64,000 nt of DNA. Source: Micrococcales bacterium 31B (GTDB lineage Bacteria > Actinomycetota > Actinomycetes > Actinomycetales > Dermabacteraceae). The notes beneath the pieces are model-generated. The model did no database searches. It had not been told where the DNA came from and worked only from the letters and a program-made list of their open reading frames with translations. A program made the position numbers and the translations under genes. Shown here one piece after another: positions 34,233-46,850 of this stretch. The stretch spans positions 197,940 through 261,939 of the forward strand of contig JAFFTF010000003.1 in the NCBI GenBank assembly GCA_022803075.1, written 5' to 3'. Each line of letters opens with the position of its first letter. Position 1 is the first letter of the stretch.

Positions 34233-35264
34233 CTAGTGGGAGGGTGAGGGCGCCGCAGCGATGCTGCCGCGGAGGATGAGCTCGTTGCAGTGAAGGGCCT
34301 CGGGCCCGGGCTCGGCGCCCTCGAGGAGGGCGCACAGTTTCGTGGCGGTGCGTTCGCCCCTCAGCAGCGCGTGCGTGGCGACCGTGCTGAGGCCGGGGCT
34401 GAGATGGGCCGAGAGATCGCTGTCGTCGAAGCCCGCGATAGAGACGTCCTCGGGCACTGCGTAGCCATGGGCGCGCAGCCACGAGAAGCCCGCGATGGCC
34501 ATGATGTCGTTGGAATAAAGGATCGCGGTGGGCACGCGGGTGGGCTCCGCGTGCATGAGTTCGCGCGTGCCGTCGCGGCCGGACGCCGCCGTGAAGTCGC
34601 CATTCCAGACCAGGTCGGCTCGCAACCCGGCCTCGAGCAGGGCCCGCGTGAACGCGTCGGTGCGCGCCGCGGAGTGGGCGTACTGCGGGGGGCCGCTCAC
34701 GTGGGCAATGCGTTCGTGCCCACGCTGCACGAGTTCGGCGACGAGTTCGCGCACCGAACTCTCATCGTCGCTGTAGAGCGTCGCGCCGTCCCACGTGGGT
34801 TTCGCGCCCGCGAGCATCACGGCGGGTAGCCCGAGGTCCCGCAGAAACTGGGGTCGGGGGTCGTCGACGCGCAGATCGAGCACGATCACACCGTCAACGC
34901 GCCCGCGGGCCAGGGTCTTATACGCGGCCAGCTCGGCGTCCGCCGTGGGCACCACCTGCAGCAGCAGCGCCATGCCACGCTTGCTGAGCGTAGCTTCGCA
35001 ACCCGCGATGAATTGTGGAAAGAAGGAGTCGGTGGCGATGATGCGGGGGTCGCGCGCGATGACGAGGCCAATGCAGCCGGTGCGCGAGGTGGCGAGCGCG
35101 CGGGCGCTCGCGGAGGGCTGCCAGTCGAGGTCGGTGGCCGCGCGTAGCACCCGTTGGCGCGTCTCGTGAGAGATCGGTCGCTTGCCCGAGAAGACCAGGG
35201 AGACGGTGCCCTTCGTGACACCGGCGGCGTGGGCGACGTCGCCTATCGTGGTGCGCTTGGCCAT
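34233..35264 (-). CDS. LacI-family transcriptional regulator
   Basis: 343 residues. The N-terminal helix-turn-helix TTIGDVAHAAGVTKGTVSLV (residues 4-23) and hinge helix (WQPSASARALA) are followed by the periplasmic-binding-protein-like effector domain. It is the first gene of the sugar operon, 43-52 bp before the binding-protein gene, and shares its promoter. That promoter is flanked by two inverted AACCGGTT sites, so autoregulated repression relieved by a sugar is expected. The same core occurs in the pectate lyase operator, making this protein, or a close paralogue, a candidate regulator there too. ATG start follows GGGGGAGG. Confidence 0.94.
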   Translation of the reverse strand: MAKRTTIGDVAHAAGVTKGTVSLVFSGKRPISHETRQRVLRAATDLDWQPSASARALATSRTGCIGLVIARDPRIIATDSFFPQFIAGCEATLSKRGMALLLQVVPTADAELAAYKTLARGRVDGVIVLDLRVDDPRPQFLRDLGLPAVMLAGAKPTWDGATLYSDDESSVRELVAELVQRGHERIAHVSGPPQYAHSAARTDAFTRALLEAGLRADLVWNGDFTAASGRDGTRELMHAEPTRVPTAILYSNDIMAIAGFSWLRAHGYAVPEDVSIAGFDDSDLSAHLSPGLSTVATHALLRGERTATKLCALLEGAEPGPEALHCNELILRGSIAAAPSPSH

Positions 35265-35276
35265 GCCTCCCCCTTA

Positions 35277-35325
35277 TTCAACCGGTTTAATTGGCGATTA
35301 AACCGGTTGAACGAGGGGTTGTCAA
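35277..35325 (-). promoter_or_regulatory. Promoter and double operator of the lacI / ABC / GH130 operon
   Basis: Minus-strand -35 TTGACA (35320-35325), 17-bp spacer, -10 TTTAAT (35297-35302), a near-consensus sigma-70-type promoter. Two 15-bp inverted arms, TTCAACCGGTTTAAT (35277-35291) and ATTAAACCGGTTGAA (35297-35311), separated by 5 bp, cover the -10 and the start region. Each arm contains the palindromic core AACCGGTT, giving two adjacent LacI-type sites. Confidence 0.88.
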
Positions 35326-35393
35326 GAGTTTCGCAGCACTGCGCCGCGCCGCCGCGCATTCACGGGCAGCCCGAGCCGGGCCCGCCGCCCGCG

Positions 35394-36194
35394 CTACGCC
35401 GAGGCCGCGTCCTGCGTCATCTCGGCAGGGGCCCACTCAGTGGGCAGGGGCAGGGCCGCCGGATTCACGACCTTTACGATCTCGCTCAGGACGCGCTGCA
35501 CGAACGTCTCACCCACCCACAGGTGTTTCGCCGCCGCCACCGGAATCACGCGCGCCTGCGGGATGCGCGAGAACCGCCGCACCGCCTCGGTGGGCTGCAG
35601 GTAATCGTCGTGCTCGGGCACCAGGATGTGCACGGGTTTACCGAACGCGGCCCACGCATCGAGGTCGGCATCGCTCGCGCGATGCAGGGGCGGGGAGAGC
35701 AGGATCGCGCCCTCGATGCCCGGCTCGCGGCCGTGCATCAAGATCAGCTCGGTGCCAAACGACCACCCCACCAACCACGGCCGCGGCAGGTCGTGGCACT
35801 CGCTGAAATCGACCAGCGCGGCCACATCGTGCCGCTCTCCGACCCCCTCCTCGAAGCCGCCTTCGCTCGTTCCGCGCGCGCTCGTGGTGCCGCGGGTGTT
35901 GAAGCGCAGCACGTTGAGATTTGCCATGGCCGGCAGGCGGTTGGCGGCCTTCTTGTACACGTGCGAATCCATAAAACCACCGTGCGTGGGCAGGGGGTGC
36001 AGGGTCAGCAGCGTCGCCGCGGCGCCCTCCGCCCCGCCCAGCGGCGAGGCGAGTTCGCCGACGAGGCGCAGGTCATCGGCCGTGTGAAGTTCGATCTCGG
36101 TGCGCTGCGCCGGTAGCACGCTATTCGACCGCACGGCAGCCATGCCGGAGCCGGAAGTTTCGGGAGCAGGATTTTCGGGTGTCGCTGCAGTCAT
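35394..36194 (-). CDS. Alpha/beta hydrolase
   Basis: 266 residues, cytoplasmic. The nucleophile elbow is GWSFG (Gly-x-Ser-x-Gly), preceded by LRFNTRGTTSARG. The likely acid is in LVPEHDDYLQP, and the likely catalytic His is in AAKHLWVGE. The overall pattern resembles small dienelactone-hydrolase or YqiA-like esterases. Substrate unknown. Start ATG 36194 follows AAGGTGA. It is upstream of lacI on the same strand with no clear terminator between, but the strong lacI promoter separates the two units. Confidence 0.8.
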   Translation of the reverse strand: MTAATPENPAPETSGSGMAAVRSNSVLPAQRTEIELHTADDLRLVGELASPLGGAEGAAATLLTLHPLPTHGGFMDSHVYKKAANRLPAMANLNVLRFNTRGTTSARGTSEGGFEEGVGERHDVAALVDFSECHDLPRPWLVGWSFGTELILMHGREPGIEGAILLSPPLHRASDADLDAWAAFGKPVHILVPEHDDYLQPTEAVRRFSRIPQARVIPVAAAKHLWVGETFVQRVLSEIVKVVNPAALPLPTEWAPAEMTQDAASA

Positions 36195-36234
36195 GAAGTC
36201 ACCTTAGCGCGAAGAACCGAATGTGGCGGGTCGA

Positions 36235-36678
36235 CTATCGCCCGTGAGAACGCCAGCATGAGGCATGCCAGTGCCGCCGCGCATCGAGCCCCTGTGCGCG
36301 GCCCCAGGAGCCCCGTTCGAGCCACGCGACGATGTGACCGGCCCCCGCTGCGATGGGCTGAAGGCAGCCCGGGCACGTGTATTGCTTTTCGCTGCGGCCC
36401 TGGCTGATCTGCCGCACCACCCAGATCTCCCCCGCGACCGATACCCGGCGCTCACCGACCTCCAATACGCGCGTAATGTCGAAGCCACCTTCGCGGTCGC
36501 GCAGTTCCTTCGCGCGCGCCTCGCGCGAAGCCCGCGACCCGCCCCGTCGCGGCGAACCCGGAGACCCGCCCCCGCGGCGTCCCACCCGAGGCACCCCGCC
36601 ACCCGCGCAGATCAGGTCGGACGCCCGGGCCACCAGCCCCAGCGCCACCTCGACCCAGCCCGGCAACAAACCATTCAT
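36235..36678 (-). CDS. Small actinobacterial Cys/His (zinc-binding type) protein
   Basis: 147 residues. The N-terminal two-thirds is basic and Gly/Arg-rich. The C-terminal 50 residues carry CPGC, then AGHIVAW and RRHWHASCW, a conserved Cys/His arrangement suited to one zinc. Proteins with this tail are common in actinobacteria and are often labelled ATP/GTP-binding, but no Walker motif is visible here, so that label is not supported. Divergent from nucS. Start at ATG 36678 has a weak ribosome-binding site, so an internal start is possible. Confidence 0.62.
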   Translation of the reverse strand: MNGLLPGWVEVALGLVARASDLICAGGGVPRVGRRGGGSPGSPRRGGSRASREARAKELRDREGGFDITRVLEVGERRVSVAGEIWVVRQISQGRSEKQYTCPGCLQPIAAGAGHIVAWLERGSWGRAQGLDARRHWHASCWRSHGR

Positions 36679-36793
36679 ACTGCAATGGTTGCGCCTGCCG
36701 CCGACCGGCGCGGCTCGGTATTGCAGTGTGGCCGGGCGTCCCAGGCAGCGGCGGGGAGCCGCGCATGCCCCGAGGGCCGCCTATGATGGGCGT

Positions 36794-37498
36794 GTGCGTC
36801 TCGTCATTGCCCGCTGCAGCGTCGACTACACCGGTCGCCTCACTGCGCATCTGCCCCCCGCCACCCGCGTTCTCATGCTCAAGGCCGACGGCTCGGTGCT
36901 CGTCCACTCCGACGGAGGCTCCTACAAGCCCCTGAACTGGATGTCACCCCCGTGCACGACCACCTTCGAGACACCCGACGAGGCCACCCTGCCCGACGGC
37001 GACACCCCCGCCCAGGAGGTCTGGCGCGTCACGCACAGCAAGACCGGCGACGCGCTCGGCATCAACATCTACGAGGTGCTGCACGACTCGGAGCACGAAC
37101 TCGGCGTAGACCCCGGCCTCATCAAAGACGGCGTCGAGGCTCACCTGCAAAAGCTGCTCAGCGAACAGATTGAAACCCTCGGGGCCGAGTGGTCCCTCGT
37201 CCGCCGCGAGTTTCCGACCGCCATCGGGCCCGTGGACATCCTGGCGCGCGACGACGCGGGCTCCACGGTCGCCATCGAGGTGAAACGCCGCGGCGAAATC
37301 GACGGCGTCGAACAGCTCACGCGCTACCTTGAATTGCTCAATCGCGACCCGCGGCTCGCCCCCGTGCGCGGCATCTTCGCGGCCCAACAGATCAAACCCC
37401 AGGCCAGAGTGCTCGCGCAGGATCGCGGTATCGACTGCGTCGTGCTCGACTACGACGCGCTCAAGGGCGTCGACGACATCGAGAGCCGCCTCTTCTAA
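36794..37498 (+). CDS. nucS: Mismatch-specific endonuclease NucS (EndoMS)
   Basis: 234 residues. It makes double-strand cuts at mismatches and is the core of the MutS/MutL-independent repair pathway of actinobacteria and archaea. The N-terminal DNA-binding half has [16 protein letters not shown] and [12 protein letters not shown]. The C-terminal PD-(D/E)xK nuclease half has Asp148 (IGPVD), Glu162 and Lys164 (AIEVKRR). The C-terminus DDIESRLF fits a beta-clamp binding tail. The start was set at GTG 36794 to match the conserved family N-terminus; the open frame continues left into unrelated DNA. nagA follows after 34 bp. Confidence 0.93.
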   Translation: MRLVIARCSVDYTGRLTAHLPPATRVLMLKADGSVLVHSDGGSYKPLNWMSPPCTTTFETPDEATLPDGDTPAQEVWRVTHSKTGDALGINIYEVLHDSEHELGVDPGLIKDGVEAHLQKLLSEQIETLGAEWSLVRREFPTAIGPVDILARDDAGSTVAIEVKRRGEIDGVEQLTRYLELLNRDPRLAPVRGIFAAQQIKPQARVLAQDRGIDCVVLDYDALKGVDDIESRLF

Positions 37499-37532
37499 AC
37501 CGCCGGCATCGCACGACGCCCGAAAGGCTGAC

Positions 37533-38738
37533 ATGACCGCAGAGCTGACCACCCTCATCCACGGCACCGTCGTGCTCACGCCCAGTTCGGGCGACCCGAG
37601 CCTACTGGAGCGGGGGGCCGTGGGCATCGCGGCCGACGGTCGCATCGCCTATGTGGGCCTCGCCGCGGACGCCCCCGTGGCCGAGCACACCCGCACGGCC
37701 ACCTGGGTGCTCCCGGGCCTCATTGACCTGCACTGTCACGGTGGCGCGGGGGCTGGGTTTCCCAATGCCCACACCCCGGACCTCGTGCGACGGGCCACGA
37801 GCGAGCACCTGCGCCACGGCACGACGTCCATGCTCGCCTCGCTCGTCACCGACACGCGCGAGGTGCTGCTCGAACGACTCTCGCTGCTCGCCGACGAGTG
37901 CGATGCGGGCACCCTCGTGGGCATCCACAGCGAGGGACCGTTCCTGTCGCGGCTACGCTGCGGGGCGCAAGACCCCGCCTCGATTCTCGACGTCGACCTC
38001 GACCTGGTCGCCGACATGCTGGCCGCCGCTCGCGGCCACCTGCGCACCATGACCTACGCGCCCGAGCAGGCCGGCTCTCACGAGCTCATCGCCGCCCTGC
38101 AGGAGGGCGGCGTCATTCCCAGCATCGGGCACACCGACGCCACCGCGACCGCCACGCGCGCCGCCATCGCGGCGACCCTCGCGGGCACCGACGCTCCCAT
38201 CGCGCTCACCGCAACGCACCTTTTCAACGGCATGCGGCCCGTGCACCATCGCACGGATGGCCCGATTCTTGAACTGCTCGCGGCCGCGCGACCCGGGCGG
38301 GACGGCCGCGCCGTGGTCGAGTTGATCGCCGATAACGTACACCTCTCCCCCGACACGGTGCGGGAGGTGTTTGCCCTGGTGGGCGCGGACAGCATCGCGC
38401 TCGTCACCGACGCCATGGCCGCGTGCGGCATGCCCGACGGCACCTATCAGTTGGGGGCCCTCGCGGTGAGGGTTGCCGATGGCGTCGCGCGCCTCGCCGA
38501 GGGCGACTCCATCGCGGGTGGCACGGCGCACCTCATTGAGGTCGTGGCCCGCACCGTCGCCGCGGGCGTTCCCCTCGAACAGGCCGTCGCGGCGGCGGCG
38601 CTCACCCCCGCGCGAGTGCTCAGCCTCGACAGCGACCGGGGCAGCCTTGAGCCCGGTAAGCGCGCCGACGTGCTGCTCTGTGATGACGCATTCGGCGTGC
38701 TCGGTGTGCTGCGGGCGGGAGCCCCCGTGCCCGCGTAA
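37533..38738 (+). CDS. nagA: N-acetylglucosamine-6-phosphate deacetylase
   Basis: 401-residue amidohydrolase that converts GlcNAc-6-P to glucosamine-6-P and acetate in amino-sugar recycling. Metal and catalytic motifs seen: LPGLIDLHCHGGAG, GIHSEGPFLS (metal-binding Glu), PSIGHTDA, THLFNGM, and VTDAMAACG with the catalytic Asp. Start ATG 37533 follows GAAAGG. It is downstream of nucS on the same strand, probably by chance or as a loose operon. A terminator follows. Acetate released here would feed acetyl-CoA synthetase. Confidence 0.92.
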   Translation: MTAELTTLIHGTVVLTPSSGDPSLLERGAVGIAADGRIAYVGLAADAPVAEHTRTATWVLPGLIDLHCHGGAGAGFPNAHTPDLVRRATSEHLRHGTTSMLASLVTDTREVLLERLSLLADECDAGTLVGIHSEGPFLSRLRCGAQDPASILDVDLDLVADMLAAARGHLRTMTYAPEQAGSHELIAALQEGGVIPSIGHTDATATATRAAIAATLAGTDAPIALTATHLFNGMRPVHHRTDGPILELLAAARPGRDGRAVVELIADNVHLSPDTVREVFALVGADSIALVTDAMAACGMPDGTYQLGALAVRVADGVARLAEGDSIAGGTAHLIEVVARTVAAGVPLEQAVAAAALTPARVLSLDSDRGSLEPGKRADVLLCDDAFGVLGVLRAGAPVPA

Positions 38739-38756
38739 CCGGGGCGGCACGAAAAA

Positions 38757-38786
38757 AGGGGGGGCGAGCGGCGTCCCCCCTGCTTT
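38757..38786. terminator. Terminator between nagA and the DUF2550 gene
   Basis: AAAAAAGGGGGG and CCCCCCTGCTTT arms around a GC-rich loop (stem 38757-38763 with 38775-38781). It serves the convergent nagA and the 3' end of the ATP-synthase operon. Confidence 0.75.
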
Positions 38787-38815
38787 ATGCCCACGCTCTA
38801 CTGCGGGCAGTCGCC

Positions 38816-39259
38816 CTAAAGATGGCTGCCCAACGGGCCAGACGCGCCCGGAGGCGCCGACTCGGACCAACTGCTGAGCGCGTGCAGGTCACCCTGGCCG
38901 AGGGCCAACTCCAGCGTTGCGCCGCCCTCGCCCCACGCGCACGTCACCTTAAAGGCGGGCACGGCGCTGAGTTCCGGGATTCCCTCGGGCAGGGCGTCCC
39001 GTGCCGTAATCTCGAACTCGCGGCGGGGCCACGTGCGTTGCGGCCGAGGAGACAGGTTAAGCGAGCGGTACCACTCGATGCGATCGATGTGAAAGCGGGC
39101 CACCCCATTGTGCCAGTGGTCGTTCGCATGAAATTTGAGAGCGCATTCGAACGAGCCGGGTGCCCGGGAAAGCGCTCGGCGCCGCAGGATCAAAGCGATC
39201 GCTACGGCGCCGATACACAGCGCAGCCACGACGAGGATCCACATAATTGTGCTCATCAT
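38816..39259 (-). CDS. DUF2550 membrane protein
   Basis: 147 residues. An N-terminal membrane helix (MWILVVAALCIGAVAIALILRR, about residues 6-27) is followed by a cytoplasmic domain of about 115 residues with conserved Trp and Arg residues (HWHNGVARF, DRIEWYRSLNLSPRPQRTW). It matches the DUF2550 family, which regularly sits directly after atpC in actinobacteria, here 12 bp away. The function is not established. Two adjacent ATG codons (39259 and 39256) are possible starts. Confidence 0.82.
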   Translation of the reverse strand: MMSTIMWILVVAALCIGAVAIALILRRRALSRAPGSFECALKFHANDHWHNGVARFHIDRIEWYRSLNLSPRPQRTWPRREFEITARDALPEGIPELSAVPAFKVTCAWGEGGATLELALGQGDLHALSSWSESAPPGASGPLGSHL

Positions 39260-39271
39260 GGCGCTGTCCGT

Positions 39272-39529
39272 TTAGTTTGGCGTGCTGTCCACGGGGATCG
39301 TGACCCGGCTATTGTCCACCGAGACGAACCCACCGAGTACGTCGAACTTCTTCACGTCGCCCGAGGCAAACTTGACGCGCACTTCGCCCTGACGCAGGAC
39401 GGCCAAGGTGGGCGCCATGCGGGGCAGAATACCCATTTCGCCGGTGATCGAGGGCACCACGACCTGAACGGCCTCGCCGCTCCAGATGGTCTGATCCTCC
39501 GCCACAATATCAACCTGCAACGTGCTCAT
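39272..39529 (-). CDS. atpC: ATP synthase F1 epsilon subunit
   Basis: 85 residues, comprising the N-terminal beta-sandwich (VDIVAEDQTIWSGEAVQVVVPSITGEMGILPRMAP). It lacks the C-terminal helical hairpin of longer epsilon subunits, as is common in actinobacteria. It is part of the central stalk. Without the helical hairpin, auto-inhibition by an extended epsilon C-terminus is unlikely. ATG start has a full AAAGGAG site. Last subunit gene of the atp operon. Confidence 0.94.
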   Translation of the reverse strand: MSTLQVDIVAEDQTIWSGEAVQVVVPSITGEMGILPRMAPTLAVLRQGEVRVKFASGDVKKFDVLGGFVSVDNSRVTIPVDSTPN

Positions 39530-39614
39530 ACGCTGCTCCTTTCACACCTTGTCGGGCCCGGTCACGAGTGGACCGTGCGGACCGCCGCCGCACGAGGCGG
39601 CGGCAGCCACAGGA

Positions 39615-41114
<1,500 letters not shown>

Positions 41115-41183
41115 CTAGTCGAAGCGAGTGATTGCTTCTTCGGGTAAACGCGCGCGTCAGCGCGTCGTCGTAAGAGTCGCGCG

Positions 41184-42095
41184 TCAGCGCTTCTTCTTGC
41201 TGGCAGAGGCGAGGGCGTCGACGCCGCCGACGATCTCACTGATTTCCTGGGTAATTTCAGCCTGACGTGCCGAGTTGGCCAGTCGCGTGAAGTTACGAAT
41301 CTGTTCTTGGGCGTTATCCGAAGCGGCCTTCATGGCGCGCTGGCGGGCCGCATGCTCGGACGCCGCGGCCTGCAGCAGGCAGTTAAAGATGCGGCTCTCG
41401 ATGTAGCGTGGCAACAGCGCGTCGAGCACCCCGGCAGCATCGGGCTCGAAGTCATACAGCGGCACGATGTCGCTCTCCGACTTCGTGACCCCATCGACGA
41501 CCTCCAGCGGAAGCAACCGAATCACGGTGGGTTCCTGGCTCACCATCGACCTGAAGCGCGTGAACACGATGTGCAGTTCGCTGACGCCGCCGTCTCCGGG
41601 CGCCGCCGCGAAGGCCGCGAGCAGCACCTTGGCGATGGCGTTGGCGTCCGCGGACTGGGGCTTGTCCGAAATGTCGGTCCACTCGTGCGCCAGGGCGCGG
41701 TTGCGGAACCGGAAGTAGGACACGCCCTTGCGACCGGCCACGTAGAACACGGGCTGTTTGCCTTCGTCTTCGAGCAGTTCGGCCAGTTCAGCCGCGCGCT
41801 TGATCACGTTCGAAGAGTAGGCACCGGCCTGGCCGCGGTCTGCCGTTACCAGCAAAACCGCGACCTTGTTGGTGTCAGTACGTTCTTCGAGCATGGGGTG
41901 CTGCACGTCCCCCGCGTTCGTAGCCACAGCCGACACCGCGCGGGTGATGGCGTTGGCGTACGGCGTCGAGGCGGCCACACGAGCTTGAGCTTTGGCGATA
42001 CGCGACGCGGAGACCAACTCCATGGCGTTGAAGATCTTCTTCAGGCCCTTCGTTGACTTGATGCGATTGCGATATACGCGTTGCTGTGCTCCCAT
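41184..42095 (-). CDS. atpG: ATP synthase F1 gamma subunit
   Basis: 303 residues. Central rotor shaft. The N-terminal helix [33 protein letters not shown] and C-terminal helix [39 protein letters not shown] form the coiled coil inside the alpha/beta ring. Normal length for actinobacteria. Start follows GAGAGGA, 44 bp after atpA. Confidence 0.97.
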   Translation of the reverse strand: MGAQQRVYRNRIKSTKGLKKIFNAMELVSASRIAKAQARVAASTPYANAITRAVSAVATNAGDVQHPMLEERTDTNKVAVLLVTADRGQAGAYSSNVIKRAAELAELLEDEGKQPVFYVAGRKGVSYFRFRNRALAHEWTDISDKPQSADANAIAKVLLAAFAAAPGDGGVSELHIVFTRFRSMVSQEPTVIRLLPLEVVDGVTKSESDIVPLYDFEPDAAGVLDALLPRYIESRIFNCLLQAAASEHAARQRAMKAASDNAQEQIRNFTRLANSARQAEITQEISEIVGGVDALASASKKKR

Positions 42096-42139
42096 GTTTT
42101 CCTCTCGTCCTTACTTGTCTTCAGGTGATCGAACGGCGA

Positions 42140-43774
<1,635 letters not shown>

Positions 43775-43853
43775 CGCCAGTCTCTGCTCCTATGTTCCGG
43801 CCGTGGCCGGGATCGTCAGTGGGTCGGCGAGCGATGCCCGCCAAAGATGTGTG

Positions 43854-44669
43854 TTAGCCAGCCACGTGGCGGCGGGCCTGTGCGAGTCGCGATGCGGTCG
43901 TCGCGTCGATCAGTTCTTCACCTACACGGACCTGCATGCCGCCAATAATCTCGGCATCTACGAGGGCGTTGATCTGAACGTCGCGCCCGTACAACTTGCG
44001 CAATGCGGCGGCCAGGCGCGTCTCTTGCGCCTGGCTCAGTTTCACGGCGCTCGTAACGGTTGCAATCAGCCGGGCGCGTCGATTTGCGGCGGTCTCTGCG
44101 AAGCGTTGTAGCCTCGCGGTCACCTTGACTCCGCGCTGCGAGGCGGCCGCCTGCTGTGCCAACACAACGGTGGCGGGTGCAGCCTTGCCCTTCAGGAGAC
44201 CCTGCACCAGTGCCGACGCTTCGGCACTCGTAAGTACGGGGTTACTGAGGGCGCCGGACAACTCGTGCGAACCGGCGATCGTGCGCTCGAAGCGGAACAA
44301 CTCGGATTCGACTCGGTCGAAGTCGCCGCTCGCTTCGGTGCTGGCAAACACTGCTGCCACGCCGAGCCGTTCGCAGGCCTCGATGATGTCGCCATCATCG
44401 GACCACCGCTGGCTGGCGAGTTCTGCGAGTGCCTTGACAACACGATCGTCGAGCTTGCCAGTGAAAATGCTCTTCGCCAGGGCCGCCTTGTCGTTACCGT
44501 CTCGACCGGGGTCGGTCAGGGAACGGCGGAGGCTGCCGTTGGAGTCGAGCAATGCGACGACCTGGAAGAGCTCTTCACCCAGTGCCAGCGCCGTAGCGCC
44601 GGCCTTTTTGAGATCGGACTCAAACGTATCTGCGACGCTCTGGAAAGCTGCACGAGATGCACCATTCAT
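43854..44669 (-). CDS. atpH: ATP synthase F1 delta subunit
   Basis: 271 residues, the length usual for actinobacterial delta, longer than the roughly 180 of E. coli. Part of the peripheral stator connecting F1 to the b subunits. The C-terminal signature GGMQVRVGEELIDATTASRLAQARRHVAG is typical. Its ATG directly abuts the atpF stop (TAAATG), so translation is coupled. Confidence 0.95.
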   Translation of the reverse strand: MNGASRAAFQSVADTFESDLKKAGATALALGEELFQVVALLDSNGSLRRSLTDPGRDGNDKAALAKSIFTGKLDDRVVKALAELASQRWSDDGDIIEACERLGVAAVFASTEASGDFDRVESELFRFERTIAGSHELSGALSNPVLTSAEASALVQGLLKGKAAPATVVLAQQAAASQRGVKVTARLQRFAETAANRRARLIATVTSAVKLSQAQETRLAAALRKLYGRDVQINALVDAEIIGGMQVRVGEELIDATTASRLAQARRHVAG

Positions 44670-45514
<845 letters not shown>

Positions 45515-45569
45515 CTAAGGGGTTGATCCTCACGTCAGACGACGGGAGGGCGATATGAAGTTGTAAGTC

Positions 45570-46412
45570 TTAGTGTTCGTGCGAGGTCGACATCTGAATG
45601 TAGACCGCGGCCAGCAGGGCAAAGATATAGGCCTGCAGGAAGGCGACCAGCAATTCGAACAGGGTAAAGAGGAAACCGCCTGCGAAAGAGAGGACCGCGA
45701 TGGGCTTCAAAATGGCATCCGCCTGAAGCAGCAGGTAACTGGCCGAGCCGAAGAAGAACACCAGCATGAGGTGTCCGCCAATCATGTTGGCGAGCAGACG
45801 GATCGTGAGCGTCGCGGGTCGAAGGATGAAGACCTGCAGGAACTCGAGCGGGATCAGCAGCACGTACATGCCCGCGGGCACGCCGGACGGCATCAGTTGA
45901 CTCTTGAGGAACCCGCCGAAACCGTGCTCCTTGAAGCCGGCCGCGAGGTAGGTGATGTAGACCCACAGGGCGAGCAGCAGCGGCAACGCGATGGTGCTGG
46001 TACCGGGGATGTTCAGGAACGGGATCACTCCCGCGAGGTTCATCGTGAGCACCGTGAAGAAGATGACGGTGAGCATCGTGACGTACTTGCGCCCCAGTTT
46101 CTCGCCGAGGATTTCGAACGCGATGCTGTTGCGCACGAAGTCGAGGCCCATTTCGGCGACGTTCTGGACGCGACCGGGCACGATCTTGGAGCGGTTGGCA
46201 ACCAGCACGAAGAAGAGGAGGAGAGCCGCCAGCATGATCCAGCGAACCAACTGAATGCGGTTGAACTCAAACGGTGTTCCGGCTCCCCAGATCGCTGGGG
46301 GGAAGAACTCGGAGATCGAGGGCGGAGTATAGGATTCGCCACCGTCAGCAGCGCTTACGTAACTTGTGATCGCTTGGGCGAGCAGGGTTCTCTCCCCACC
46401 TCGGGGCCGCAT
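45570..46412 (-). CDS. atpB: ATP synthase Fo a subunit
   Basis: 280 residues with five to six membrane helices. It forms the proton half-channels facing the c ring. The essential Arg is in LRPATLTIRLLANMIGGH, followed by the conserved C-terminal helices (LFELLVAFLQAYIFALLAAVYI). The listed start is ATG 46412. A CTG nine codons in (46385) is preceded by GGTGGGGAGAGA and would give a more family-like N-terminus, so the true start may be that rarer codon. First structural gene of the atp operon, following a 438-bp gap after atpI. Confidence 0.95.
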   Translation of the reverse strand: MRPRGGERTLLAQAITSYVSAADGGESYTPPSISEFFPPAIWGAGTPFEFNRIQLVRWIMLAALLLFFVLVANRSKIVPGRVQNVAEMGLDFVRNSIAFEILGEKLGRKYVTMLTVIFFTVLTMNLAGVIPFLNIPGTSTIALPLLLALWVYITYLAAGFKEHGFGGFLKSQLMPSGVPAGMYVLLIPLEFLQVFILRPATLTIRLLANMIGGHLMLVFFFGSASYLLLQADAILKPIAVLSFAGGFLFTLFELLVAFLQAYIFALLAAVYIQMSTSHEH

Positions 46413-46850
46413 GAGTACACATGCGGCCGGTGATTACTGGACAAGAAAGCGTTACATTCACGGCCACGTGATGTAGCGCCAGGACACGCACCAACGGTGG
46501 CTATCGCATCGAAGATTCCAACGCGTGCGACGCAGGTAGTGCCCCGCAACCAGAATCCAGAACAAGTTTACGAGTCGTGTGGTGCGCATGAACCCGAATG
46601 ACCAGCTTTGACGGGTGCCGTCATCGGGTTCGCACCGAACGCCTGAGAGACTCTGTGCTCAAACGGTGGGGGCGATGTGTCGATGACAGTCTATCAACCG
46701 TTTTCGTTTTGTTCGACATTCGTCGCAGACCATTGTGTGAACTGCGCCCCTATCGGACGCCTCCGGCCCTCATTTGCGCGGCCAATTCACGAGCGCGTGG
46801 GCCTAGAGTCCCATAGTGTTTACGCTCAATCCACCCGGACGACCCGCCGA
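46413..46850. other. 438-bp gap between atpI and atpB, probable atp operon promoter region
   Basis: Less GC-rich than its surroundings around 46688-46735. On the minus strand TAGACT (46688-46693) resembles an actinobacterial -10, and TGTCGA lies 19 bp upstream as a weak -35. Short open frames here have no ribosome-binding site or recognisable product, and I see no gene. No terminator for the upstream atpI unit is obvious. Confidence 0.35.
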
